Source: an uncultured bacterium
GTDB lineage: Bacteria > Desulfobacterota > Desulfobulbia > Desulfobulbales > Desulfobulbaceae
Direction of reading: 5' to 3'
Length of the DNA stretch: 11,669 bases
Assembly (NCBI GenBank): GCA_903896915.1
Contig: CAITZN010000092.1
Span: 1-11,669, forward strand
Shown: piece by piece, positions 1 to 7,230 of the stretch
Layout: every line of letters begins with the position of its first letter
Position numbering within the stretch: position 1 is the stretch's first letter
Notes under the pieces: model-generated
What the model was told of the DNA's origin: nothing
Database searches by the model: none
Seen by the model: only the letters and a program-made list of their open reading frames with translations
Program-made: the position numbers and the translations under genes

Positions 1-47
1 GCCAGGATCACGAGAAAAATCAATACAGCTAGGGATATCCGTTTCAT
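1..47 (-). CDS. Exported protein, N-terminal fragment only
   Basis: Reading leftward from an ATG at 47-45, the first 15 codons are MKRISLAVLIFLVIL. This is a Lys/Arg start followed by a hydrophobic run, so it is the start of a signal peptide or an N-terminal membrane anchor. A good ribosome binding site (AAGGAG on the minus strand, about positions 55-60) sits 7 bases upstream of the ATG, which makes the start credible. The rest of the gene lies outside the window, so no function can be given. It is transcribed divergently from the sigma/anti-sigma pair and could be one of that system's targets, but nothing in the sequence proves this. Confidence 0.6.
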   Translation of the reverse strand, partial: MKRISLAVLIFLVIL

Positions 48-78
48 AAAACCGCTCCTTAAAGTTCAGGGTTGAAGT

Positions 79-118
79 TATCTGCACAATGCAGGTACTG
101 TTGCCTTGCTGCTTTTTT
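79..118 (+). promoter_or_regulatory. Overlapping weak hairpins and T-run in the sigma gene leader
   Basis: CTGCA (82-86) and TGCAG (90-94) form a small hairpin that extends to 79-97 with one G-U pair. A competing stem can pair GCAGG (91-95) with CCTTGC (104-109, one bulged T), followed shortly by six T at 113-118. The two stems share bases 91-95, so they exclude each other, as in an attenuator. Both stems are short and the T-run is not directly adjacent, so this may be chance. No convincing -35/-10 pair was found between 48 and 206. Confidence 0.15.
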
Positions 119-180
119 GGACGGCATCGTGATGCGAATGTGTCGCGAACAAATAAAAAAAGTGGGAGGAAAAAGTTCAG

Positions 181-210
181 ATGCACTCGGGAGAGGAGGA
201 ACATACTTGA
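181..210 (+). CDS. Possible nine-codon leader peptide coupled to the sigma factor start
   Basis: An ATG at 181 opens a frame encoding MHSGEEEHT and ends at TGA 208-210. Upstream lies GGGAGGA (164-170), a strong Shine-Dalgarno match, at a rather long spacing of 10 bases. The TGA overlaps the proposed TTG start of the sigma factor (207-209) as TTGA, the arrangement seen in translational coupling. The peptide is acidic, with no membrane or export features. It may be an upstream reading frame controlling sigma factor translation, or it may be coincidence. Conservation in relatives is the only good test. Confidence 0.25.
   Translation: MHSGEEEHT
195..209 (+). promoter_or_regulatory. Ribosome binding site that decides the sigma factor start
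   Basis: GGAGGA (195-200) lies six bases before a TTG codon (207-209) that is in frame with the sigma factor. The upstream in-frame ATG codons (72, 132, 138) have no comparable ribosome binding site, and the residues they would add look unlike a sigma factor N-terminus. Confidence 0.55.
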
Positions 211-1013
211 ACCCCTTGCAAAAACAGGCTCTTGCCCAATGGGACATGATCAACCGCATGGCCAGACGCCGATTCCAACAGTCCAGCTTGGCTGAAGAGG
301 CGGCACTGTTTGTCATGGACGGCTTGGCTGCTGATGACTGGCGGCGGATCCAGGCCTTCACCGGCCGCTCCACGCTTGCCACCTACGTTGGCGCCCTGAC
401 CTTCAGGCTGCTGGAAGATTTCGCCCGTTTTCGCTTTGGTCGGGTTAAGGCACCGCTGTGGATCCGCCATCTTGGCGGCATCTGGATGATGCTCTTCCGC
501 CTGCTCTGCCTGGAACGTTTTTCTCCCGACGAAGCTGTGGCCTTGGTCAGCGACCAGCATCCCGGCCAAATCAAAACCACAGAGGAGGCCGCCTACCAAA
601 TCCTCGGCGAGATTCCGTCCTGCGGCCAGCATCAGGGAGAGGAAACTGAATTTAGCGAAGAGACAACACTGCCGAAACAGGAGGGAGAAAGCTCCGCCCA
701 GGAGCGACACCTGGAGCAAGATGAGCGACACCAGCTGTTCACCATTCTGGGTCGGTTGTTTTTCGGTGATGCTGCGGAAAACGTAGACCCCCGGTTACTG
801 GAGCGGGTGGCAGGAGTGGGAATCAGGTTGGAACCACAGGAAAGATTGCTGTTAAAACTCCGCTACCGGGACGGAATTGCAGTGGCCGAGGCTGGGCGGA
901 TGCTGGGCCTAAACCGCCACCAGGCCCATGGTCGTTTGCGGCGCCTGCTTGAGCGGCTGCGCCAGGATTTTGCCGCCGCCGGTTTGGATGAGGAGCTCCG
1001 ACTGCTCTTATGA
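207..1013 (+). CDS. RNA polymerase sigma factor, sigma-70 family (ECF-like)
   Basis: From TTG 207 this gives 268 residues. Residues about 6-80 resemble sigma region 2: a helical segment (QALAQWDMINRMARRRF) and the FTGRSTLATYVG stretch that matches the region 2.3/2.4 pattern 'F.G.S.l.tyl' of ECF-type factors. An acidic, probably flexible linker follows (about 120-175). Residues about 206-255 are a region 4 helix-turn-helix: RLEPQERLLLKLRYRDG, then an AEAGRMLGLNRHQAHGRLRRLLERLR recognition segment. It would direct core RNA polymerase to a small regulon. The linker is longer than in a minimal ECF factor, so it is a divergent member. The next gene, 73 bases downstream, is a probable anti-sigma factor, which supports the call. 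A longer reading starting at 72 is open but lacks a ribosome binding site. Family is fairly sure; the regulon is unknown. Confidence 0.8.
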   Translation: MNPLQKQALAQWDMINRMARRRFQQSSLAEEAALFVMDGLAADDWRRIQAFTGRSTLATYVGALTFRLLEDFARFRFGRVKAPLWIRHLGGIWMMLFRLLCLERFSPDEAVALVSDQHPGQIKTTEEAAYQILGEIPSCGQHQGEETEFSEETTLPKQEGESSAQERHLEQDERHQLFTILGRLFFGDAAENVDPRLLERVAGVGIRLEPQERLLLKLRYRDGIAVAEAGRMLGLNRHQAHGRLRRLLERLRQDFAAAGLDEELRLLL

Positions 1014-1086
1014 ACCCGCATCGACACAATGGGGCAACAGGTCCGTCCAATCTCAAAGAATGGAAGCAATCAATAAGAAGGATGCC

Positions 1087-2154
1087 ATGGCCGAAACCAT
1101 AGATCTTGACAAAAAGAGGGAGGCAGAGCGACGCCTGGCCTTGCTGGCCCTGACCGGCGAACAACCGAAACCACCTGGCCCCTGCCTGGACGCGGAACAA
1201 CTGGCCTGCCTGGTCGAGGGACGGCTGGAGTCCGAGCATGCCGAGGCCTGCCTGGTCCATCTTGCCGACTGTGAACAATGCTATGCCACCTGGCGACAAC
1301 TGGATCAGGAATGGCAGCAACGTGCAAAGGACAACCGCCCAGGCAAACTGCTCAAGTGGTTCAACCGGCCCCGCCTTCTGGCCACCACCGGCTCGATCCT
1401 GGCTCTCGCTGCGAGTATTGCTGTTTTTCTGAGTATCACCATGGAATCAGATCGCGAGTCCCTCCTGCGGATTCCCACTCAACCGGCCCAGGAACAAAAA
1501 CAGATCGCACCATTCTCAGAAGCAAAGATCGAACGACCTCTGTCCCTTGAGCAAACGGAACCCCGAGCCCCAGCGCCACAACAGTTGGAAAAACAGAGAG
1601 AGAAAAAGACCCCGCCTCGGACCGCCCCTCTTCAAGTAAAGGAACAGGAAGCAGTTGCACAGGCAAAGGCATCGGCCCAGGAGGCTGACCGGACCACGGC
1701 AGCCAGAAAAGCCCCTGCTGCGACTGTCCGCGCCGCGCCGCCTCTTCAGGCTGAAACGGCGTCCGCCGACAAGTTGACGAAAAATAAAGAAGAAAGCTCT
1801 GGCATGGTTGCAAAGGAAGCGGCTCCGAGCCCGGCACCGCCACAACAGGCCGTACGAGCGGCCAGGGACCAGTCCGCCAACGCCACCGGTGCAGAGCCAC
1901 TCACCCTGGCCAAGTGGCAACGGATGATCCGGGAGGGGTGTCAGGGACAACCTCAACCCGATTTTTTTGCTGGAATTACCGCTAAAGGCAGGCAGTTGCT
2001 GGCTATGAAGGATGCCATCAAGGGCACGAAAGACCGGCAACAGGTCAGCAGGGTACTCAACTTGCTGGCGACTCGACACCAACAACCCGCAGCGCAGCAG
2101 TGCCAAGCCCTGCAGGAACTGCTGGGCCCTGTTGCCGACAACACCAAAAAATAA
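1087..2154 (+). CDS. Probable membrane anti-sigma factor with zinc-binding motif
   Basis: From ATG 1087 this is 355 residues. Residues 33-69 carry a zinc-finger anti-sigma (ZAS/zf-HC2-like) pattern: LACLVEGRL, then H58-L-A-D-C62-E-Q-C65, the HxxxCxxC zinc ligand motif. A basic stretch precedes a single membrane helix at about 97-117, giving an N-in, C-out topology. Residues about 122-275 are low-complexity, rich in Ala, Pro, Gln, Glu and Lys, as in a periplasmic spacer. The last ~80 residues (from LTLAKWQRM) look like a small folded helical domain. The cytoplasmic part would hold the preceding sigma factor until a signal outside releases it. Start choice: AAGAAGGA lies just upstream of 1087; an in-frame ATG at 1060 is also possible but has a weaker site. 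Frames reaching back to 928 overlap the sigma gene and are unlikely. Confidence 0.75.
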   Translation: MAETIDLDKKREAERRLALLALTGEQPKPPGPCLDAEQLACLVEGRLESEHAEACLVHLADCEQCYATWRQLDQEWQQRAKDNRPGKLLKWFNRPRLLATTGSILALAASIAVFLSITMESDRESLLRIPTQPAQEQKQIAPFSEAKIERPLSLEQTEPRAPAPQQLEKQREKKTPPRTAPLQVKEQEAVAQAKASAQEADRTTAARKAPAATVRAAPPLQAETASADKLTKNKEESSGMVAKEAAPSPAPPQQAVRAARDQSANATGAEPLTLAKWQRMIREGCQGQPQPDFFAGITAKGRQLLAMKDAIKGTKDRQQVSRVLNLLATRHQQPAAQQCQALQELLGPVADNTKK

Positions 2155-2159
2155 TCATG

Positions 2160-2176
2160 CTCCGCTCAAATCGGAG
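2160..2176 (-). terminator. Weak terminator-like hairpin after the cupin gene
   Basis: CTCCG (2160-2164) and CGGAG (2172-2176) form a 5-base stem with a 7-base loop covering the cupin stop codon. On the minus strand it is followed, after a short gap, by a T-rich stretch (the complement of 2145-2153). The stem is short and the gap to the T-run is longer than ideal. It sits between two convergent genes only 11 bases apart, where a terminator is expected. Confidence 0.3.
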
Positions 2177-2483
2177 GGGCAATAGTCACCACAATGCGCA
2201 TGTCGGTTGTGGCTTTGACCCCGTGCGGTTCCCGGATATCGGAGATCAGCATGGCTCCGGTTTGGGCTAGCATGGTAACTTCGTTGTCAGCAAGAAACAA
2301 CCCCTCCCCCTCGATCACCAGAATACTCAACTGACCGTCCAGGTCATGGGAATGGATCGGGAACAGCGCCCCGGCCTTGAGATTGAAATTGAGAATCTTG
2401 AAATGTTCAGAATCGTGCAGCACGATGCTCTTCATGCCCAGAGGGTTGAACTCCCGTGTATCCGCTAATTCGATTTTCTTCAT
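2166..2483 (-). CDS. Small single-domain cupin protein
   Basis: The 105-residue protein starts at ATG 2483-2481, preceded by AGGAG seven bases upstream on the minus strand; a longer open frame to 2549 has no such site. It has the cupin fold signature: motif 1 around residues 38-61 with H44-S-H46, a Gln (Q51) where many cupins have the metal-binding Glu, and the glycine-rich IEGEG turn; motif 2 around 80-90 with REPHG and H87. H44, H46, Q51 and H87 could hold a metal. There is no signal peptide, so it should be cytoplasmic. It may be a binding protein or small enzyme; the sequence does not say which. It is the last gene of the kinase/regulator operon, 77 bases after the regulator stop, and may help sense or process that system's ligand. 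Confidence 0.75.
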   Translation of the reverse strand: MKKIELADTREFNPLGMKSIVLHDSEHFKILNFNLKAGALFPIHSHDLDGQLSILVIEGEGLFLADNEVTMLAQTGAMLISDIREPHGVKATTDMRIVVTIAPPI

Positions 2484-2560
2484 AGTCAAGCTCCTGTAGT
2501 TGTGATGGCGGGCTCCGCCTTTACTCTTTTCACCGATCAGTGTCGGCAAACGGCGCGGCG

Positions 2561-3979
2561 TCAGGCACCGGTCGATTCATTGCGCGCCCCGTCTCCTCTG
2601 ATCTGGTGCAGTTCGATCTGATACTTGTTGATCTTATCGTAGAGACTTTTCCGTGAAATCCCCATGAGCTGATGGGCGACACTCACCTGACCACCGACCT
2701 TTTGCAGAATCTGCTGCACATAGAGCCGTTCCTGCTGCTCCATGTGTTCCTTCCAGGTCAAGCCGGGAATTTCGGCGGTTGCCGCCACCTTGGCCGGTTT
2801 TTCCTGGACCAGATCCTTGGTTCCAAGGACACAATGTCTGCGCACAAAATTACGCAACTCACGGATATTGCCCGGCCAATTCTGCTCCATAAGCTGACGG
2901 ATCAGTTCCGGTGAGCACGGCTGGGTATCGCTGTGCTGACCGTCGCAGTACTCGTTCCAGAAATAATCGACCAAGAGAGGAATATCCTCCTTTCGCTCTC
3001 GCAGTGGCGGCAGGTGCACCGGTAGAACATTGAGTCGAAAAAAAAGATCTTCACGGAAATTGCCTTTGTCAATCTCCGTCATCAAATCGCGGTTGGTTGC
3101 GGTAATAATCCGAGCCTTGAGAGGAATTGAGGTATTGCTGCCAAGCCGGGTGAACGTCCGCTCTTCCAGAACCCGCAACAGTTTGGACTGTAACTGAGCT
3201 GGCATCGAACAGATTTCATCAAGAAAGAGGGTACCGGTGCCGGCATATTCAAATTTCCCCACCTTTCGCTGGATAGCCCCGGTAAAAGCCCCTTTCTCAT
3301 GGCCAAAAAGTTCGGATTCGATCATTTCCGCAGGAATGGCCCCCATATTCACCGCGACATAGGGAGCCTTGTCCTTGTGGCTGATGACATGGATGGCGCG
3401 TGCGACCAGCTCTTTGCCGGTACCGGTTTCGCCAATGATCAGCACCGGATCGCTTTCCACGGCAATCGTTTCGATCAGGGTATAGAGCCCGAGCATGCTC
3501 GGATGGCTGCCAATCAATCCGTAAAATCGGGACCGGCTGTCACGGGAGGCTTGCAACTGTTTTTCCAGACGGCGATTTTCCAGAATCAGCTGCCGCCGTT
3601 CAATCGCCCTGCCCAGAGTGGCAAGAATGATGTCCTCGTCCACCGGCTTCTGGAGAAAGTGATATGCCCCCTTCTTGACCGCTTCCACCGCCATGTTGAT
3701 ATCGCCATGTCCGGTAATCAGGATAACCGGTAGATCAGGATCCCTGGCCAAAATCCGTTCCAGCAGCACCATGCCGCTCATCTCCGGCATGCGGATATCA
3801 GCAAGAACAGCAGCAAACGGATGCGCATCGAGACCGTTAAGCGCTTCCAGCGGATTGGCAAAAGTCTGCACCGCGTACCCGTTCAGCATCAGTGTCTGCT
3901 TGATGGCCGCCAGCAGATAGAGATCATCGTCAATGACCAGAATCTCCGCAGTGGGAGTTGGTTGTTTACGGAGGCTCAT
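2561..3979 (-). CDS. Sigma-54-dependent response regulator (NtrC family)
   Basis: The 472-residue protein has three domains. Receiver, about 11-125: acidic pocket D17-D18-D19, phospho-acceptor D61 in LADIRMP, T89 and K111 (QKP). AAA+ domain, about 152-390: Walker A GETGTGKE at 183-190, the sigma-54 contact loop GAFTGA at 230-235, Walker B LFLDEI with D254-E255, and FREDLFFRL carrying the Arg finger region near 308-316. C-terminal Fis-type helix-turn-helix, about 429-455 ([17 protein letters not shown]). All catalytic residues are intact, so it should be a working, phosphorylation-controlled activator of sigma-54 RNA polymerase. Its ATG overlaps the kinase stop (3976-3979, ATGA on the minus strand), and GGGAGGG lies upstream of it inside the kinase gene. 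The target promoters are unknown; no clear -24/-12 element was found beside this operon. Confidence 0.95.
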   Translation of the reverse strand: MSLRKQPTPTAEILVIDDDLYLLAAIKQTLMLNGYAVQTFANPLEALNGLDAHPFAAVLADIRMPEMSGMVLLERILARDPDLPVILITGHGDINMAVEAVKKGAYHFLQKPVDEDIILATLGRAIERRQLILENRRLEKQLQASRDSRSRFYGLIGSHPSMLGLYTLIETIAVESDPVLIIGETGTGKELVARAIHVISHKDKAPYVAVNMGAIPAEMIESELFGHEKGAFTGAIQRKVGKFEYAGTGTLFLDEICSMPAQLQSKLLRVLEERTFTRLGSNTSIPLKARIITATNRDLMTEIDKGNFREDLFFRLNVLPVHLPPLRERKEDIPLLVDYFWNEYCDGQHSDTQPCSPELIRQLMEQNWPGNIRELRNFVRRHCVLGTKDLVQEKPAKVAATAEIPGLTWKEHMEQQERLYVQQILQKVGGQVSVAHQLMGISRKSLYDKINKYQIELHQIRGDGARNESTGA

Positions 3980-5214
3980 AAGCTGCCCCCTCCCTGAAGA
4001 CGCCCCTGATCCGCAGCGGTTGTCGCCGCCCTATACTGCGGGATGGAGACGGAAAAACAAGCACCTTTTCCAGGAATACTCTCCACCTCAATGTAGCCGG
4101 AAAAACCGCGAATAATACGTTCAACGATGGATAAGCCGAGTCCCATGCCGGTGCCGACCTCTCGGGTGGTGAAAAAGGGGTCAAAGATTTTCTTCTGCAG
4201 GTCATCGGCAATGCCCTCGCCATTATCGGTAACCGTCACCACAACATAGGGTTCGCTTTGCATAGTCTTCAGATTGAGACAATTTTTTATTTTGCTGGTG
4301 ATTGTCAATCTGGGCGTATCCACCCGGCCCATAGCCTGAATGGCATTCTGCACCAGATTGAGAAAAACTTGCTCCATCCGGACTTCCACCGCAAGAACAA
4401 CACAAGGCTCGGTTGCGAGCTGCAGATCAAGGGAAATCTCGCTTAACCGTAACTGGGAATCAATAAAACTGAGGATTTTTCGGATGATTTCATTCAACTC
4501 AAGCGGAGCCTGATCTTCTTCGACCTTGCGGCCGAAGCTGCGCATGGTGCTGATGATCGACGAGGCTTTATTGACCCGATCGATAATGATTTCGAGATTT
4601 TCCTTGAGCATCAAACTATGGTCGCCCGGACTGTCGAGAGCCTTGAGGCAATTGCGCGCAAAAAGGAGAATAGCATTCAGCGGTTGGGTCAGCTCATGGC
4701 CGACGCCTGCGGCCATTTCGCCAAGACTGGCGAGTCGACTGGAATGGATGAGCTGTTTCTGGCCCTCTTGCATCCGCCCCATTAATTCATAAAACTCACT
4801 GCAGTCTGAACAGATGAGCATGTGGAGCACGAGTCCATTGGGATGCACATGGGTAGAGCCGCGCATCTTTACCGGCAGGATGGCGCCCTGGACAGTTCGC
4901 AGATTTGCTTCGAATTCCTTAAACTCTCCTTTGGCAAACGCTCTACGGATTGCTTCAGCCTTATCGGGATCAACTAGGTCCTCAAGGATCAATCCCAGGC
5001 CAGCATTGAGGGAACATCCGGTTCGCTGGAGAAATTCCCGATTGGCCTGAATGACCTTAAAATCCTGATCAAGAAGGAGAAAAAGCTCCGATATACCGGC
5101 CAGGATCCTTTCAGTAAACGATCGGCTGGCCTCCATCTCCTCGTGCTTTTTCAAGACCCGGACGACGAGATCTTCGCGCTGTTTCTCAAGTATTTTTATG
5201 GTCTGGTCATGCAT
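3976..5214 (-). CDS. Cytoplasmic PAS-domain sensor histidine kinase
   Basis: The 412-residue protein has no membrane helix. Residues 1-30 are charged and likely a short coiled coil. A PAS domain follows at about 32-145 (FLLLDQDFKVIQANREFLQRTG, a typical PAS start). HisKA is at about 155-225 with phospho-acceptor H173 in GVGHELTQPLNAI. The HATPase_c domain at about 275-392 has N box NLVQNAIQAM (N290), G1 box DNGEGIA (D330), F box FDPFFTT and G2 box GTGMGLGLSIV. It should autophosphorylate H173 and pass the phosphate to D61 of the overlapping downstream regulator. The signal must be intracellular or come from a partner protein. The PAS end carries a CxxC pair (C135, C138), possibly redox-active or metal-binding, possibly chance. 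The start has GGGAGGGG about 5 bases upstream on the minus strand. The closest functional type is NtrB/HupT-like soluble kinases. Confidence 0.93.
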   Translation of the reverse strand: MHDQTIKILEKQREDLVVRVLKKHEEMEASRSFTERILAGISELFLLLDQDFKVIQANREFLQRTGCSLNAGLGLILEDLVDPDKAEAIRRAFAKGEFKEFEANLRTVQGAILPVKMRGSTHVHPNGLVLHMLICSDCSEFYELMGRMQEGQKQLIHSSRLASLGEMAAGVGHELTQPLNAILLFARNCLKALDSPGDHSLMLKENLEIIIDRVNKASSIISTMRSFGRKVEEDQAPLELNEIIRKILSFIDSQLRLSEISLDLQLATEPCVVLAVEVRMEQVFLNLVQNAIQAMGRVDTPRLTITSKIKNCLNLKTMQSEPYVVVTVTDNGEGIADDLQKKIFDPFFTTREVGTGMGLGLSIVERIIRGFSGYIEVESIPGKGACFSVSIPQYRAATTAADQGRLQGGGSL

Positions 5215-5256
5215 ACGCTCCCCTCCCGGTCATCTGATGCACCCGGACAATACTCT

Positions 5257-5272
5257 CAGGGCGCCTGCCCTG
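5257..5272. promoter_or_regulatory. Perfect inverted repeat in the divergent region, possible operator or hairpin
   Basis: CAGGGC (5257-5262), GCCT, GCCCTG (5267-5272) form a perfect 6-base inverted repeat with a 4-base spacer. It lies about 43 bases upstream of the kinase start and about 195 bases upstream of the spermidine-synthase-like start. It could be a regulator site or a stable hairpin in the kinase leader. The rest of this 252-base region is AT-rich, with a TATACA box (5283-5288) that lacks a good -35 partner. Confidence 0.3.
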
Positions 5273-5307
5273 TCACCAATTTTATACATTACCAAAGAGG
5301 GGACACG

Positions 5308-5418
5308 ATGACGCCCTTATTCCTCAGAATCAAGAATAAAAGCCACGTCTTTTTTCTGGATAATTTTCAGTTTCTCCGGTACCACTTTCCTCACCCTCAG
5401 CTTGGATACAATAATTGA
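5308..5418 (+). CDS. Possible 36-residue small protein
   Basis: An ATG at 5308 has AAGAGGGG ending five bases upstream and opens a 36-codon frame ending at TGA 5416-5418. The predicted peptide is basic and aromatic-rich (MTPLFLRIKNKSHVFFLDNF and onward), with no clear membrane helix and no family I recognise. It ends 48 bases before the spermidine-synthase-like gene and could be a leader or simply an open stretch in the intergenic region. The ribosome binding site is the only positive evidence. Confidence 0.2.
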   Translation: MTPLFLRIKNKSHVFFLDNFQFLRYHFPHPQLGYNN

Positions 5419-5466
5419 ACAAGCTGCTATTGGTTGTCGCTCCCCCCTTTTACCCAAGGAAAACGC

Positions 5467-6948
5467 ATGCTCCATTGCTGTATTTTTCTCTGCGGTGCAG
5501 CCTTGATGATCATAGAGCTGACCGGTTCGCGTATTTTGGCACCATTTCTGGGCACATCCCTGGTTGTCTGGACCAGTCTCATTGGCATCATCCTCGCCAG
5601 CCTCAGCCTAGGCGCCTGGTGGGGCGGATCATTGGCGGACCGACACCCGCAAGCCCGAATCCTCGGCCGGATCGTATTACTTGCCGCATGGGCAACCGCT
5701 GGAATCGGATTATCCAAAACATGGGTGCTGGAATTTCTCCAAGGGACCGGCACACTGCACATCGTTACCATAGTGGCGACCATCGCACTCTTCGCACCCG
5801 CAGCGGTACTGCTCGGCATGGTGGCTCCCTTTGCCGTACGCCTCTGCCTGGAAGATCCTGCCTACACCGGCCGTACGGCAGGTCGTCTCTATGCTATATC
5901 GACAGTCGGCTCCATTGTCGGCACCTTTTTGGCAGGCTTTGTGCTCATCGCCTGGGTGGGCAGCACCTCTATTCTCTTCATCACCGCAGCCACGCTGGTG
6001 CTTGCCTCCTGGATGGCTGAACCTTCGACAAAAACACTCAAGGGCGTATCGTTGGTAATCTTCGGACTGGCAGTATTTTTCACTCGTCAACAGGACAGTT
6101 GGCGGGAACAGCGTGGCTTTCTCGACACAGACACCCCGTACAGCCGAGTCCTTGTCTACACCAGCAAAGAGGAGGGCACCAATCGCCCAACCCGTGAAAT
6201 GGTCACTGGCCCTCAGGGACGGCAATCGGCGATGTATGTTGATGACCCCACCGCACTGGCCGTGCCCTATACCCGTTTTTATCGTCTGGCTGAATATTAC
6301 CGGCCGGAAATGCGGCGCATGCTGGTGCTCGGTGGCGGGGGATACTCCTTCCCGAAATATGCTTTGGCGCACTACCCGGAGTTGCTGATCGATGTGGTTG
6401 AGCTCGACCCGGGCATGACAGCTCTGGCCCGCACCCACTTCGCACTAAAGAACAATCCCCGTCTCAGAATCATCGAAGAAGATGCTCGCATCTTTCTCCA
6501 AAAAACGGAATCAAAGTACGATGTGATTCTCTGTGATGTCTTCACTTCGCATTATTCCATCCCCTTCCACCTGGTTACAGTCGAGGCTATTGCGCTCATG
6601 CGATCCGCCCTGGCTCCGGATGGAGTAATCCTTGTCAATCTCCTGGCCTCGCCGGAAGGAGTCGCAAACCGGTTTTACAAAGCCTTATACGCAACCTTCA
6701 AAACAGCCTTTCCTTTAATTCAGACCTTTGCCGTTACAGATCCCGCCGACGGAAACCTATGGCAGAATCTCATTCTCGCCGCCTCGAGTGGGCCGACACC
6801 CAATGTATCGAATGATGCTGATATGCAAAAGATGTTGGCACATGCCCTCCCCGCTCCTCTGGAGAGCATCCCTCCCTTCACCGACGAGTTCGCCCCGGTC
6901 GACCGCTACATCACTGAATTGAGCCATCGAACAAACTCTGCTCATTAA
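5467..6948 (+). CDS. Membrane-fused spermidine-synthase-like protein
   Basis: From ATG 5467 (AAGGA six bases upstream) this is 493 residues. Residues 1-207 contain about seven hydrophobic segments (for example 32-54, 98-122, 142-163, 168-184, 192-207), as in 'fused MFS/spermidine synthase' proteins. Residues about 215-440 are a Rossmann methyltransferase-like domain: LVLGGGGYSFPK (287-297) for the nucleotide part of S-adenosyl compounds, VELDPGM (311-317) with the ribose-binding acidic residue, EEDAR (337-341), and YDVILCDVFTSHYSIPFHL (351-369). The strand-4 motif has D357, but the second Asp of the canonical spermidine synthase D-S-S/T-D-P motif is absent. Polyamine synthesis is therefore doubtful; aminopropyl transfer or methylation of another substrate is possible. 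A longer frame from TTG 5434 lacks a ribosome binding site. The gene stands alone, divergent from the kinase operon. Confidence 0.85.
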   Translation: MLHCCIFLCGAALMIIELTGSRILAPFLGTSLVVWTSLIGIILASLSLGAWWGGSLADRHPQARILGRIVLLAAWATAGIGLSKTWVLEFLQGTGTLHIVTIVATIALFAPAAVLLGMVAPFAVRLCLEDPAYTGRTAGRLYAISTVGSIVGTFLAGFVLIAWVGSTSILFITAATLVLASWMAEPSTKTLKGVSLVIFGLAVFFTRQQDSWREQRGFLDTDTPYSRVLVYTSKEEGTNRPTREMVTGPQGRQSAMYVDDPTALAVPYTRFYRLAEYYRPEMRRMLVLGGGGYSFPKYALAHYPELLIDVVELDPGMTALARTHFALKNNPRLRIIEEDARIFLQKTESKYDVILCDVFTSHYSIPFHLVTVEAIALMRSALAPDGVILVNLLASPEGVANRFYKALYATFKTAFPLIQTFAVTDPADGNLWQNLILAASSGPTPNVSNDADMQKMLAHALPAPLESIPPFTDEFAPVDRYITELSHRTNSAH

Positions 6949-7132
6949 GGACATCTGAAACAGACCTTCTCTGCATTATTTGCATGGCCGAAATAGCGTA
7001 AAAACACTCTCGTAGAACGAAAGCCAACTTGTTGATTGCGCCATAATGCCAGAGATATCGGATAAAAAGGGGGAGGGATTTTCAGATCACGTAGAATTGA
7101 TAGTTTCGCAAAAAGCAGGAAAACCTTCCTTC

Positions 7133-7206
7133 TGTCATCTTGACCGAAGAGAGAGATCTCTGAATTCACGAGAGATTTCTCGTCGATGCGCTCCTCGAAG
7201 ATGACA
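7133..7206. repeat. Palindromic intergenic repeat element
   Basis: TGTCATCTT (7133-7141) is matched by its exact reverse complement AAGATGACA (7198-7206). Inside lie the self-complementary AGAGATCTCT (7152-7161 region), a central GAATTC (7162-7167), and ACGAGA-GATT-TCTCGT (about 7168-7183). Read outward in each direction, the arms run TGTCATCTTGACCGAAG and TGTCATCTTCGAGGAGCGC. These resemble the widespread dispersed 'TGTCAT..(C/T)GAGCGAAGCGA' family of bacterial intergenic repeats, as I recall it. The element lies between the spermidine-synthase-like gene and the end of the AAA+ regulator. There is no adjacent T-run, so a simple terminator role is not supported. Confidence 0.6.
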
Positions 7207-7230
7207 AAAAATTGATCTATTGCGATTTCA

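Noticed and set aside
177..731. Long minus-strand frame opposite the sigma factor
   Set aside because: Antisense shadow of a clear coding region, with no family resemblance and no ribosome binding site.
928..1086. Upstream extension of the anti-sigma factor frame to ATG 928
   Set aside because: It overlaps the sigma factor's region 4, has no ribosome binding site and adds residues unlike a ZAS protein.
1010..1102. ATG overlapping the sigma factor stop (ATGA) as a coupled start
   Set aside because: The frame it opens is only 30 codons and is not the frame of the anti-sigma factor.
2507..2519. GGCGG-GCT-CCGCC hairpin between the response regulator and the cupin gene as a terminator
   Set aside because: On the minus strand it is not followed by a T-run, so it should not end transcription; it may only be a small leader hairpin of the cupin.
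5415..6020. 201-codon plus-strand frame in the spermidine-synthase-like gene
   Set aside because: Out-of-frame shadow rich in His, Arg and Ser; the true frame has clear membrane helices and SAM-binding motifs.
5710..6438. 242-codon minus-strand frame opposite the spermidine-synthase-like gene
   Set aside because: Rich in Cys, His and Gly as expected of an antisense shadow, with no domain.
7133..7206. The palindromic element as a Rho-independent terminator
   Set aside because: Neither strand has a T-run directly after the stem; the arm symmetry fits a dispersed repeat better.
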